Of a stretch of 40,427 bases of DNA, positions 14,702-24,300 are shown piece after piece (within the stretch, counting starts at the first letter, position 1; each line of letters opens with the position of its first letter). Source of the DNA: a bacterium. Lineage in GTDB: Bacteria; Patescibacteriota; Minisyncoccia; Phycocordibacterales; SBAW01. The stretch spans positions 1 through 40,427 of the forward strand of contig JAKBZO010000005.1 of assembly GCA_021839985.1 (NCBI GenBank), read 5' to 3'. The translations under genes and the position numbers were made by a program. The notes beneath the pieces are model-generated. The model made no database searches and was not told the DNA's origin. It was given only the letters and a program-made list of their open reading frames with translations.

Positions 14702-15706
14702 ATGGCACTTATCGATAAGCTCACTATTTACGCACGGGCAGGTCGCGGTGGCGACGGCGTTGTGCGTTGGCTGCACCTGAAAGGAAAAGAATTTTCCGGT
14801 CCAGCTGGCGGCAACGGTGGCGATGGCGGTGATGTTTATTTGCGCGCGGTCGCAGACATCGATCAGCTTGCGCGATATCGCGGCGCAAAAACTTTTTATG
14901 CAGAGAACGGTGCTCCTGGAGAAGGAAGAAATAAAGATGGTCGTCATGGTGAAGATCTCTACATCGACCTGCCGCGAGGTTCGATCGCGATCAACAAGAC
15001 GACTGGGGAGAAGTATGAACTCGTCACAACCGGCGAAACTCTGCTCATCCTGAAAGGCGGTCGAGGCGGTGCTGGCAATCGCGTATTCAAGTCGTCGGTT
15101 AATCGGAGCCCCGAGACAGCACTGCCGGGTACAAAAGGAGAGGCGGCTGATCTTGATATCGAACTCCGCCTCATCGCTGATGTCGGCTTGATCGGTCTGC
15201 CGAACGCCGGCAAGTCGACACTCCTCAACACGCTTACTCGGGCAGGTGCGAAAGTCGGCGCTTACGCTTTCACCACGCTCGAACCGAATCTCGGCGCTCT
15301 TGCAGAGTTCGTGCTCGCGGATATTCCCGGTCTCATCGAAGACGCCTCGCAAGGGAAAGGGCTCGGAAATGTCTTTCTGCGACACATAGCCCGCACGCGA
15401 CTCTTGGCCCACTGTGTTTCTCTGGAGGAAAAGGATCCGATGTCTAACTATAAGGTCGTGCGCTCGGAGCTTCAAAAGTGGTCTGGTCTGCCAAAGCAGG
15501 CAGGCGGACTCGAAAACAAAGACGAGATCATTGTCCTCACCAAATCGGATTTCCGAGATGCCTTGGAAATAAAAGAAATATCAGAATCATTCAGATCGTT
15601 AGGACGAGATGTGTTCGTTGTGTCGGCGATCGATGATGAAGAGATAAAAAAGTTCAAAGATGATCTTGTGAAGCTTTTACGATGGGTTCCGACCCAGGAA
15701 AAATAA
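14702..15706 (+). CDS. obg: Obg-family GTPase
   Basis: This 334-residue GTPase is linked to late 50S assembly and stress control. The N-terminal Obg fold has the glycine-rich GPAGGNGGDGGDVYL segment and GGRGGAGN. The G domain has G1 GLPNAGKST (165-173), G3 DIPGLIE (from D207), G4 TKSD (280-283) and G5 VSAI. The C-terminal OCT domain of some homologues is absent; the protein stops shortly after the G domain, as in compact genomes. It stands alone between terminators. Confidence 0.95.
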   Translation: MALIDKLTIYARAGRGGDGVVRWLHLKGKEFSGPAGGNGGDGGDVYLRAVADIDQLARYRGAKTFYAENGAPGEGRNKDGRHGEDLYIDLPRGSIAINKTTGEKYELVTTGETLLILKGGRGGAGNRVFKSSVNRSPETALPGTKGEAADLDIELRLIADVGLIGLPNAGKSTLLNTLTRAGAKVGAYAFTTLEPNLGALAEFVLADIPGLIEDASQGKGLGNVFLRHIARTRLLAHCVSLEEKDPMSNYKVVRSELQKWSGLPKQAGGLENKDEIIVLTKSDFRDALEIKEISESFRSLGRDVFVVSAIDDEEIKKFKDDLVKLLRWVPTQEK

Positions 15707-15745
15707 AATTCGATTGCTCCCATCCTTGCCACTTTTTGGAGCTTG

Positions 15746-15770
15746 AACACGTGCACGGGGCGCGTGTTTG
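15746..15770 (+). terminator. Probable weak terminator after obg
   Basis: AACACG (15746-15751) and CGTGTT (15763-15768) form a 6-bp stem with a G/C-rich loop, followed by TGTTCTTT. Confidence 0.4.
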
Positions 15771-15788
15771 TTCTTTGCGGCCCCTTTC

Positions 15789-15797
15789 TGCTATAGT
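15789..15797 (+). promoter_or_regulatory. Extended -10 of gatB
   Basis: TGCTATAGT ends eight bases before the ATG at 15806. The 13-nt word TCTGCTATAGTCT around it is identical before the bL25 gene. Confidence 0.6.
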
Positions 15798-15805
15798 CTT
15801 AGGTA

Positions 15806-17230
15806 ATGAGTTACACCCCCACGATAGGTCTTGAGATACACGCCGAGCTTAATACGACATCGAAGATGTTTTGTCTGTGCCGTAATGACGCTGAAGAGGA
15901 GACGCCGAATCTCAACATTTGCCCGATCTGTATGGCGCACCCGGGAACGCTTCCCGTGATCAACAAAGAGGCGGTGCACAAGGTATTGAAGGTCGGCGCA
16001 GCTCTTGGCGGTAGACTTGCCGATCACACCATCTTTGATCGAAAGAATTATTTTTATCCGGACATCCCCAAAGGTTTCCAGATCAGTCAGTATGAACATC
16101 CGCTTGTATCCGGGGGCTCTCTTGCAGGAGTTGAAATAACCCGTGTGCACTTGGAAGAAGACACTGCGCGTTCGAGTCACCTGCCTGCGCAGGCGGGTGA
16201 AAAAGGGAAGAGTCTGGTCGATTTCAATCGCGCAGGCGTAGCACTTATGGAGCTCGTCACCGAACCGGTCATTCACGACGCAGAGACGGCGGGCACTTTC
16301 GCTCGAGAATTACAGCTATTGTTGCGCTATCTCAATGTCGGCTATGCGAATATGGAGAAAGGAGAGATGCGTGTGGAGGCCAACATTTCAGTGAGCAAAG
16401 ACAGCACATTTGGCACTAAGGTCGAGGTCAAGAATCTCAACTCATTCCGCTCCGTCGAGCGCGCCATTGAACATGAAGTGAAGCGGCAAATAGCCGTGCT
16501 TGAAAGCGGCGGCACGATCACTCAGGAGACTCGCGGTTGGGATGAAAATAAGCAGGCAACATTCTCACAACGTAAAAAGGAATCCTCGCATGACTACCGC
16601 TATTTCCCAGAGCCAGATCTGCCCGCTCTTGTTATTTCAGAGATACCAGAGTTCTCTTTGGTAGCACTTACTGATGAACTGCCGGAACTCCCCGCGGCGC
16701 GTAGAGAACGCTATAAGAAACTCGGATTGAAGGACGACGACGCAATGATGTTCGTTCGCAACACGATCTTTGGAGATTTCTTTGATGCGGTGGTCGCGAA
16801 TGATGTTTCTATCGCTCCGAGTGCGGCGAACTACCTTGCAAGCGATATTGCCGGAAAGATCGAAGATGGGACCATGACCGAGGATTGGCTCAGTCCTTCC
16901 AATGCAGCGAGATTCCACAAACTCATTACTATGGCAGTGAGTGGCGCTCTTTCGTCTCGTGGCACGAAGGACACGCTTGCATTGATGGTGGTCCATGGGA
17001 GCGACCCTGAAGATATAGCGAAGGACAATGGCCTCATACAAGAGAGCAATGAATCTCTGATAACCGAGATGGCACAAAAGATCATTGAAAACAATAGTGA
17101 AGTCGTATCCCAATATCGGTCAGGCAAACTATCAGCACTTCAGTTTCTCATTGGCCAGGGGATGAAGCAATCGAAAGGTTCAGCGAACCCAGGCATGTTG
17201 AAGGAGGTGTTTGAGAGATTGCTCAAATAG
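15806..17230 (+). CDS. gatB: Asp-tRNA(Asn)/Glu-tRNA(Gln) amidotransferase subunit B
   Basis: GatB of the GatCAB complex phosphorylates misacylated Glu-tRNA(Gln) or Asp-tRNA(Asn) and transfers ammonia from GatA. The 474-residue protein has the diagnostic start IGLEIHAEL and the zinc-site cysteines C23, C25, C39 and C42 (CLC...CPIC). RKNYFYPDIPKGFQISQY, VDFNRAGVALMELVTEP and the KVEVKNLNS segment follow. The C-terminal YqeY-like tRNA-binding tail ends in KGSANPGMLKEVFERLL. gatA and gatC are not in the window. Its presence implies the indirect route to Gln-tRNA and/or Asn-tRNA. Confidence 0.95.
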   Translation: MSYTPTIGLEIHAELNTTSKMFCLCRNDAEEETPNLNICPICMAHPGTLPVINKEAVHKVLKVGAALGGRLADHTIFDRKNYFYPDIPKGFQISQYEHPLVSGGSLAGVEITRVHLEEDTARSSHLPAQAGEKGKSLVDFNRAGVALMELVTEPVIHDAETAGTFARELQLLLRYLNVGYANMEKGEMRVEANISVSKDSTFGTKVEVKNLNSFRSVERAIEHEVKRQIAVLESGGTITQETRGWDENKQATFSQRKKESSHDYRYFPEPDLPALVISEIPEFSLVALTDELPELPAARRERYKKLGLKDDDAMMFVRNTIFGDFFDAVVANDVSIAPSAANYLASDIAGKIEDGTMTEDWLSPSNAARFHKLITMAVSGALSSRGTKDTLALMVVHGSDPEDIAKDNGLIQESNESLITEMAQKIIENNSEVVSQYRSGKLSALQFLIGQGMKQSKGSANPGMLKEVFERLLK

Positions 17231-17240
17231 AGCGAGCCCA

Positions 17241-17262
17241 GAGAGGGTTTTGCACCCCTCTT
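17241..17262 (+). terminator. Possible terminator after gatB
   Basis: AGAGGG (17242-17247) and CCCTCT (17256-17261) form a 6-bp stem with loop TTTTGCAC; a weak pyrimidine tract follows. The rest of the spacer to 17348 shows nothing else. Confidence 0.4.
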
Positions 17263-17348
17263 CTCCTGCGCATATGGAGAGAACTTACGCCCACCGATCC
17301 GTTGTCCACTCCTGCCGAGAATTTTTGTCTCGCGTAGCCGATACCCTT

Positions 17349-17357
17349 TGATATACT
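17349..17357 (+). promoter_or_regulatory. Extended -10 of the HTH-TM gene
   Basis: TGATATACT is followed by ATATTCA and the ATG at 17365, a seven-base gap. Confidence 0.6.
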
Positions 17358-17364
17358 ATATTCA

Positions 17365-18162
17365 ATGGATACATTACAGATATCGGGTAAGTGGTACATC
17401 TCGACTGGTCGTGCTGCAAAGGAGCATGGTTATCATGCTGACTATATCGGTCAACTCATTCGTAGTGGCCAGATAAAAGGCCAGAAAGTTGGTAGAAGTT
17501 GGTATGTGTTGGCAGACTCCCTCACTGATTACTTCGAAAATAATAAAAGCACTAAGAAAGTCCTCAAGAGCAAGAAAGATAATAACAGGACCGTTACCGT
17601 TCATGCCAAGGAAGATGCAACGCACATCTCAGCGCCTATAAAGGAGGATAGGGCGGCTGATCTTTCCAAAGTAGAGTCCGCCAAAGAGCGTGTGCCAGTT
17701 ATGCAGAGTGCGTCGATCGTATCAACGTTGAAGCCTTTGATAAAGACTGAAAAAATTCCAGCCACGGAGACAAAGCTTATGACCTATATACAGGACTCCA
17801 ATGAACAAAATGACGAAAAGAGCATAGTTCCCATAGAGAAATCGTCTGACGACGAGCCCGCGACCCCGATCCACATCAAGACTCTCAGCGGCTTCTCTAG
17901 CCGTTTTGCCGACCCAAAACAGATCGACCCACTGCCGATCGTGCCAAGGGTTACAGGCGGTATGATCCGCACAATGCCCGCTAGTCCGGCCACTCAAGCG
18001 GTATCTGCAGTATCTCAAGGGGTCGGAGTAACCGTGTCTCGACCAGCCGAGGTGAATATTAAAAGTAGTCTAAGGACGACCCATCGTCCGCTGTGGCACT
18101 ATATTTTCATGTTTTTTGCTGGGGCCGTGTTGTTTATTGTTGCAAGCAACATAAATATCTGA
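17365..18162 (+). CDS. Tail-anchored helix-turn-helix protein
   Basis: This 265-residue protein has three parts. Residues 10-57 are a MerR/excisionase-type winged helix-turn-helix (YISTGRAAKEHGYHADYIGQ, ending VGRSWYVLADSLTDYF). Residues 60-240 are low-complexity and Lys/Glu/Ser/Thr-rich, probably disordered. Residues 243-262 are a single C-terminal transmembrane helix (YIFMFFAGAVLFIVAS). The DNA-binding end should be cytoplasmic. The same HTH, with the pattern DYI..L.R.G...G..(V/I)G..WYV...SL, begins the giant surface protein next door, so the two genes look like paralogous modules. I assign no known regulon; control of the neighbouring surface gene is a reasonable hypothesis only. Confidence 0.7.
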   Translation: MDTLQISGKWYISTGRAAKEHGYHADYIGQLIRSGQIKGQKVGRSWYVLADSLTDYFENNKSTKKVLKSKKDNNRTVTVHAKEDATHISAPIKEDRAADLSKVESAKERVPVMQSASIVSTLKPLIKTEKIPATETKLMTYIQDSNEQNDEKSIVPIEKSSDDEPATPIHIKTLSGFSSRFADPKQIDPLPIVPRVTGGMIRTMPASPATQAVSAVSQGVGVTVSRPAEVNIKSSLRTTHRPLWHYIFMFFAGAVLFIVASNINI

Positions 18163-18194
18163 AGTTCCATATCAAGGGTCAGGTCTATGAACAA

Positions 18195-18228
18195 AATTCG
18201 GCGGCTACACTAGAACCACCGAATTTTT
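18195..18228 (+). terminator. Probable terminator after the HTH-TM gene
   Basis: AATTCGGCGG (18195-18204) pairs with CCACCGAATT (18216-18225) with one mismatch, followed by TTT. Confidence 0.55.
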
Positions 18229-18288
18229 GGATCAAGTTACCTCTCAACCACGTATCTTCCAAATTTGCAGAATATGTAGGTGTTTGCC

Positions 18289-18337
18289 GGCTGCTAAAAA
18301 TATAAAAACAAAAATGGTGTTTGTCGAGTTATCCACA
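18289..18337 (+). promoter_or_regulatory. Leader of the giant gene with -10-like TGCTAAAAAT and a DnaA box
   Basis: TGCTAAAAATATAAA around 18291-18305 could be the promoter of the giant gene, giving a leader of about 60 nt. The leader contains TTATCCACA (18329-18337), a perfect DnaA-box 9-mer. It is an isolated box, not an origin. A Shine-Dalgarno AGGAGG follows at 18358-18363. Confidence 0.35.
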
Positions 18338-18368
18338 CCTTGCGCCCGAAAAGTATTAGGAGGATGTG

Positions 18369-21300
18369 ATGGTTGCCGATTATACTAAGTGGCATAGGGA
18401 TTGGTCGCCAGGCGACCGGTCTGTTTTTTGTATGCAAAAAATTAGCGCCCCATTCAGAGAGCCGCAAGGATACACTTCTTCTCGCGACGCGAGTAGAAAA
18501 TTCGATCTATCAAACGACTATATATCTCGTCTATGTCGTTTTGGAAAAGTCGAAGGCGTGCTTATCGGAAAAGTATGGTACGTCAACGACGAGTCACTAG
18601 CAGCTTTCATTGCTCATACTGTTTCGCGGCGCGCAGAATATGCGAAGTCTCTTGCAGAGCAGCGTAAAAAAGAGTATGACGAAAACCTCAGTCGTGTGAC
18701 GAACCAGGTAGAAGCTGCCGCACAAAACGCACAAGAGAAGATAGATAATGGATCGCGTGCGCCGTTGTCTGGCCGAAAGGGACCGATGAAGATCGAAGCT
18801 GTTGTCGGGCGCTCTGCGTCAGTGGCAGGTCGGTTCAGTGCCGCTCTGGCGACTGCTTTTGTGAGCATTGCGCTCGTGGGAGTGGCATATGCGATGCCGT
18901 TCATAGCGACGCCAGCGATATCTTCGCTTGCAAGTGCGGTGCAAGGCGCTCAGTCCGCGTTCTTTTCACAGCCGCAACTAACTGATACTGGCGTATTCAG
19001 CCGAGCACTCTCTCATCTTGAAGAGTTCGGCGCAAGCGTCATCTCTTCACTTATCCGTTCGGTCGCGTCGACGACTTCTTCGCCGCAGATCGTCTATATT
19101 GCGACTTCGACGAGCGCTGTTGCTGGTGGGGTAAGCGGCAATGCGGCGCCTGCGGTAGTGTACTTGCCGTCGCCGACCATTCAAAGAACTACTATAGTGC
19201 AGGGAGGCGTAACGCAAGAAGATCTTACCGCGCAAATGCAGGCGCTTAAGAACTCAGTCCTCTCGCAGATCTTCAGTGCGGGTCCAACGCCAGGATCAGG
19301 AGGTCTCATCAATATGATCGCGGCAAGTCAGCGAGTCAACACGATTTCCAACGCCACTATCTCTGGCGCGTCTATTTCCGGTTCGAGTGTCAGTGGTGGC
19401 TCAGGCTCATTCACTTCACTTGATACCAGCGGAGTCTTGTCCGTCACGGGGACAGGAACCTCGACGATCACAAGCGATCTCAATGTGGGAAGCGGCGTGT
19501 TGTACGTCGATTCGATCAATGGCCGAGTTGGTATTGGCACGACCACTCCGTCCCAGACTTTCACGGTGAGCGGGGATGGTAATTTTACCGGCGTTCTTAC
19601 TGCAGCAAACCTCACCGCATCAGGCGGACTTACCCTTACCGGTCTCGCAAAGAATTCGGTGCTTGCATCCGATGCAACGGGCGCTATCACAGCAACGAGC
19701 ACGCCTTATGTCGCAGCTATCGTTGCGACATCCACATCGGCAACATCAACTCTCGCGGGCGGTTTCGCTGTTGGCGGCGATCAACTTCTCGTCCAACAAG
19801 CGACGGGATATATTGGCATCGGCACGACCTCACCATTCGCACTGCTCTCAGTGAACGGCAGCGGCTTCTTCGGCGGCAGCATGACCGCCACCGACCTCAC
19901 CGCGACCGGCACGGTCACTGCGGTGAACATCCTCGCGACCGGTTCGACCACGCTGCAGAACTTCACGGGCATGAATGCTACGACAACGAACGCCACCACC
20001 ACCAACTTCAACGCCACCGACCTTGTCGCCAGTGCAGCCACTTCCACTTCGCTCTATGCCTCGGTCGCGCACTTTGCCTCAAGCGTCTTCGATTCCTTCA
20101 CCGCCACCCTCGCCACTATCGCCGGTCTCAACGTCACGAACTCCACCACGACCAATGCGACGTCGACCAATTCATACAGCAGCACGCTCGAAGCAGGCGC
20201 TGCATTATTCGGAGGGACCGCAACCTCTTCATTCGCTTCAAACGGTGCGCTGACGCTCTCGCAAGCACTTGCCGAGACGTCTGGCGGTACCGGTCAAAAT
20301 TCGTACACGCTTGGAGATATGCTCTATGGCTCTGGCACCAACACGCTCGCTAAACTGGCAGGCAACACGTCGACCGTACAAAAATTCCTCTCGATGACCG
20401 GCGACGGCACCAATGCCGGTGCGCCATCGTGGCAGGTGTTGCCGGTGTCTGGCACGTTGTCCTACTATTTCTATGGCCTCCAGGCAACCTCTTCTCCGGC
20501 ATATCTTTTGATGCAGTCGGCCGCGACCTCTTCAGAGGTCATAAATACCTATTCGGGCCTTACATCAACAACGCTTATTCAGAATTGGATAACGCCGACT
20601 GGCTTCCCAGCACTTTCATTCATCCCAGCAGGCGAGTATGAATTCCATATACACGCCTCTCAGACAGCCGGTACGGCGGGCACCTTGTATGCCGAATTCT
20701 GGGAAGTAGATTCAACTGGCAAGGACATCGCGAAGATCGGCACATCAGAATCTTCATCGGCGCTTCCGGGCACTGAAACCGAGTACCGGCTGTTCTTCTC
20801 GAATCCCAACACCTACACCATGGCATCGACTGCCTCGCGTATCGTCGCGAAGGTCTACTTCACCTATGTGGGCGGGACCGACACCGTGAATCTCTACTTG
20901 GGCGGTACCGCTGATTCGCATATCACGCTTCCGAGCAACACGGTCGACGCAACGAACTTCGTGCCCTATGTCGGTGCGACAAAGAATCTCGATCTCGGCT
21001 TGTTCAATGCGTCGTCGACAGAGTTCACCACCTCCGGCACGACCTATCTCGCGACAGCGGGCGGCAACGTCGGAGTGGGCACGACTTCTCCATGGCGCTC
21101 TCTCTCAGTGAGTGGTTCGTCGGATCTTGGCGTGAACGCGCTTGCCGGTTCCTTTACCGCTACCTCGACGGCAACATCGACCTTTGCCGGTCCGATCTCA
21201 TCTCCATCAGGTAACCTCATCATCAGCTCTTTCGATGGTGGCAACAAACTCCTCCTCAATCCATACGGCAATGCGGTCGGTATCAACACACTCAACCCGA

Positions 21301-24300
21301 CTTACCAGCTCGACGTGAACGGTACGGGGCGATTTGGTGGTACGCTCAATTTGGCAACGGCACTTTCTTGTACGGGTTCGCAAGCACTTCAGACCGATGC
21401 TTCCGGCAATGTGTCCTGTGGAAATCTTTCTGGCGTCTCCACTATCGCGGGCGCAGCCGGTTGGGTGACGAATAATGTTGGACAGATCACGCTCGCGACC
21501 ACGACCGATCAAGTCGGCATCGGCGCAACGACGACGCCCTATGCGAAGCTCTCGGTTATATCGGGGAGTACAGGCACTACGACACTCGCTCTCGTGCCGT
21601 CTCCGTCGGCAACCGCTCATATCTTTGACATCTACGACAACTTCGGCAACCTCGCATCAGTATTTACCGCGGACGGACACTTCGGCATCGGTACGACTTC
21701 GCCAATGTCGCAGCTCGCGATCAGTAGTTCTTTGACCGGCCCGTCCGACGTGTCGCTCACGTTCGCCGACACATACAGTGGCGTTAATGGTTACGTTGGT
21801 GTCGACAATGGTGACTCGGCGATCGATCTCGGTTCATACACGGCAAGTGACGTACGCCTTGAGACGCATGGTACTGAACGTCTGCGTGTGCTTGGCACCA
21901 ACGGTTATATCGGCATTGCCTCAACATCGCCGTGGGGTCTGCTTTCGATCAACGCGAACGGCAATATCACCCCGGGTACGCCCGAATTCGTCGTCGGCTC
22001 ATCAACGGTGACCGACTTTATCGTAAGTAATGGCGGCAACGTCGGAGTGGGCACGACCTCGCCCTTCGCACTGCTCTCAGTGAACGGTAGCGGCTTCTTC
22101 GGCGGCAGCGTGACCGCGACCAACCTCACCGCCACCGGCACGGTCACTGCGGTGAGCATCCTCGCGACCGGTTCGACCACGCTGCAGAACTTCACCGGCG
22201 TGAATGCAACGACAACGAACGCCACCACCACCAATGCATACGAGTCGAACCTGGTAGCAGTGAACGCAACATCGACCAACCTTTATGCCTCGGTCGCGCA
22301 CTTTGCCTCAAGCATCTTCGATTCCTTCACCGCCACCCTTGCTACCATCACCGGACTTAACGTCACGAACTCCACCACGACGAATGCGACGTCGACCAAT
22401 GCATACAGCAGCACGCTCGCAGCAGGCACTGCATCATTCGGAGGGACCGCAACCTCTTCATTCGCTTCAAACGGTGCGCTCACGCTGGCAGGCCCATTGA
22501 ATGGCCCGCTTCAGGCGAACAACGGACTCGTCTCAGCGACAACGTCAGTGGGCGTTCTGTATGGCGGCACGGGCCTTACCGTTGCGCCGACCTACGGCCA
22601 ACTTCTCGTCGGCAATGCCACCGGCGGCTACGCGCTCACCGCGACATCAAGCCTCGGCCTCCCGACCTTCGGCACGCTCGCTGCCACCTATCCGCTTCAA
22701 TATGACGGCACGGGCACCTTCTCGCTTGCTTTCGGCACCACGACCTCCAACGCCTGGGCAGGCACGCAGACCTTCACCAATGCACCGACACTCAGCAACT
22801 TCACCGGCCTCGTCGCGGCAAACGGGGGAGTGACCTATGCGACCGCGACCACCACGCTCGTCGCCGGTACGAACCTCACCTTCTCAGGCGGCACCCCGGT
22901 CGTTCTCGGCTCATCGCCGATCACGCTCAACGTAGCCAGCTCGGGCAATGTCGCCACCTCGTCGGCCGAGACCGCCGGACAGCTTCCGTACTGGACCACT
23001 ACATCGGGAACTCCTGCTAAGCTCGGCAGCATCGCCACTTCCTCGCTCACGCTCGGCCTCGGTCTGAATTACTCGGGCACACTCGGTTCGCTTGTGGGCG
23101 GCACCTCCGGCAACTTCACGCTCGCGACCTCCTCACTCTTCACGGGAGCGCTCGGTCAGGCTGCATACTTCAACGGCGCGAACGCTCTCACGGCTACCTC
23201 CTCGCTCTTCTTTGCAACGAGTGGCAACGTCGGCATCGGGACGACCACCCCCGGCTCGCTCTTTGCAATACAAGGCATCGCAAACTTCACCACGGCGACG
23301 AGTACCCTCTATTCTTCAGGCGGCATCAACCTCACGAGCGGCTGCTTCGCGATTGCGGGCGTCTGTATCACTGGCACTGGCGGGGGAGGCGGCACGACGC
23401 TCACCGGCCTGCAGGTAAATGATGCGACCAACACCGGCGCCACCCTTCCCAGCAACCTCTACACCTCCCAAACCGCCGTCATCGGCAACACCATCTACCT
23501 CTTCGGCGGGTACAACGGCAGCGCCGTCACCAACGTCATATATAGCGCCCCCGTCTCTAACCCCACCAGCTGGACCAACACCGGCGCCACCCTCCCCGGC
23601 AACCTCGACAGCTCCCAAATCGCCGTCATCGGCAACACCATCTACCTCTTCGGCGGGTACAACGGCAGCGCCACCACCAACGTCATATATAGCGCCCCCG
23701 TCTCTAACCCCACCAGCTGGACCAACACCGGCGCCACCCTCCCCGGCAACCTCGACAGCTCCCAAATCGCCGTCATCGGCAACACCATCTACCTATTCGG
23801 CGGGAGCAACGGCAGCGCCGCCACCAACGTCATATATAGCGCCCCCATCTACTCCAGCAACCCTTCAAACCTCGCCTACAACAACTCGTGGAAAGTCGAT
23901 GGCAATGGCGTGAACTCTGGCGGCGTGAATGTCGGCACTCAGGGTCAGCTCCCGTTCTACAATGCCGCCGGCACTACGCTCTCCGCCACCTCCTCGATCT
24001 TCCTCGCGCAGAGCGGCTACGTCGGCATCGGCACGACCACGCCGAACTGGCTCCTGCAAGTCGCTGGCACACGCCCATCGCTCGCACTTACGGACACCTC
24101 AGCGGGTACGAATCTGAAGCACTGGCTCTTCTCCTCAATGGGAGGAAACCTCTACATCGGCACTTCGACCGATGCGTATGCCACCAGCACGCCATCGGCG
24201 CTCACGATATTGAACAACGGCAACGTCGGCATCGGCACGGCGAGTCCGACACAGAAGCTTGAGGTATCCAGCGTAGGTGGCAGTTATCCACAGGTGAAAA

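Noticed and set aside
23434-23850. Diversity-generating retroelement variable region
   Set aside because: No reverse transcriptase or template repeat, and the repeats are tandem kelch-like units with few changes, not adenine-directed ones.
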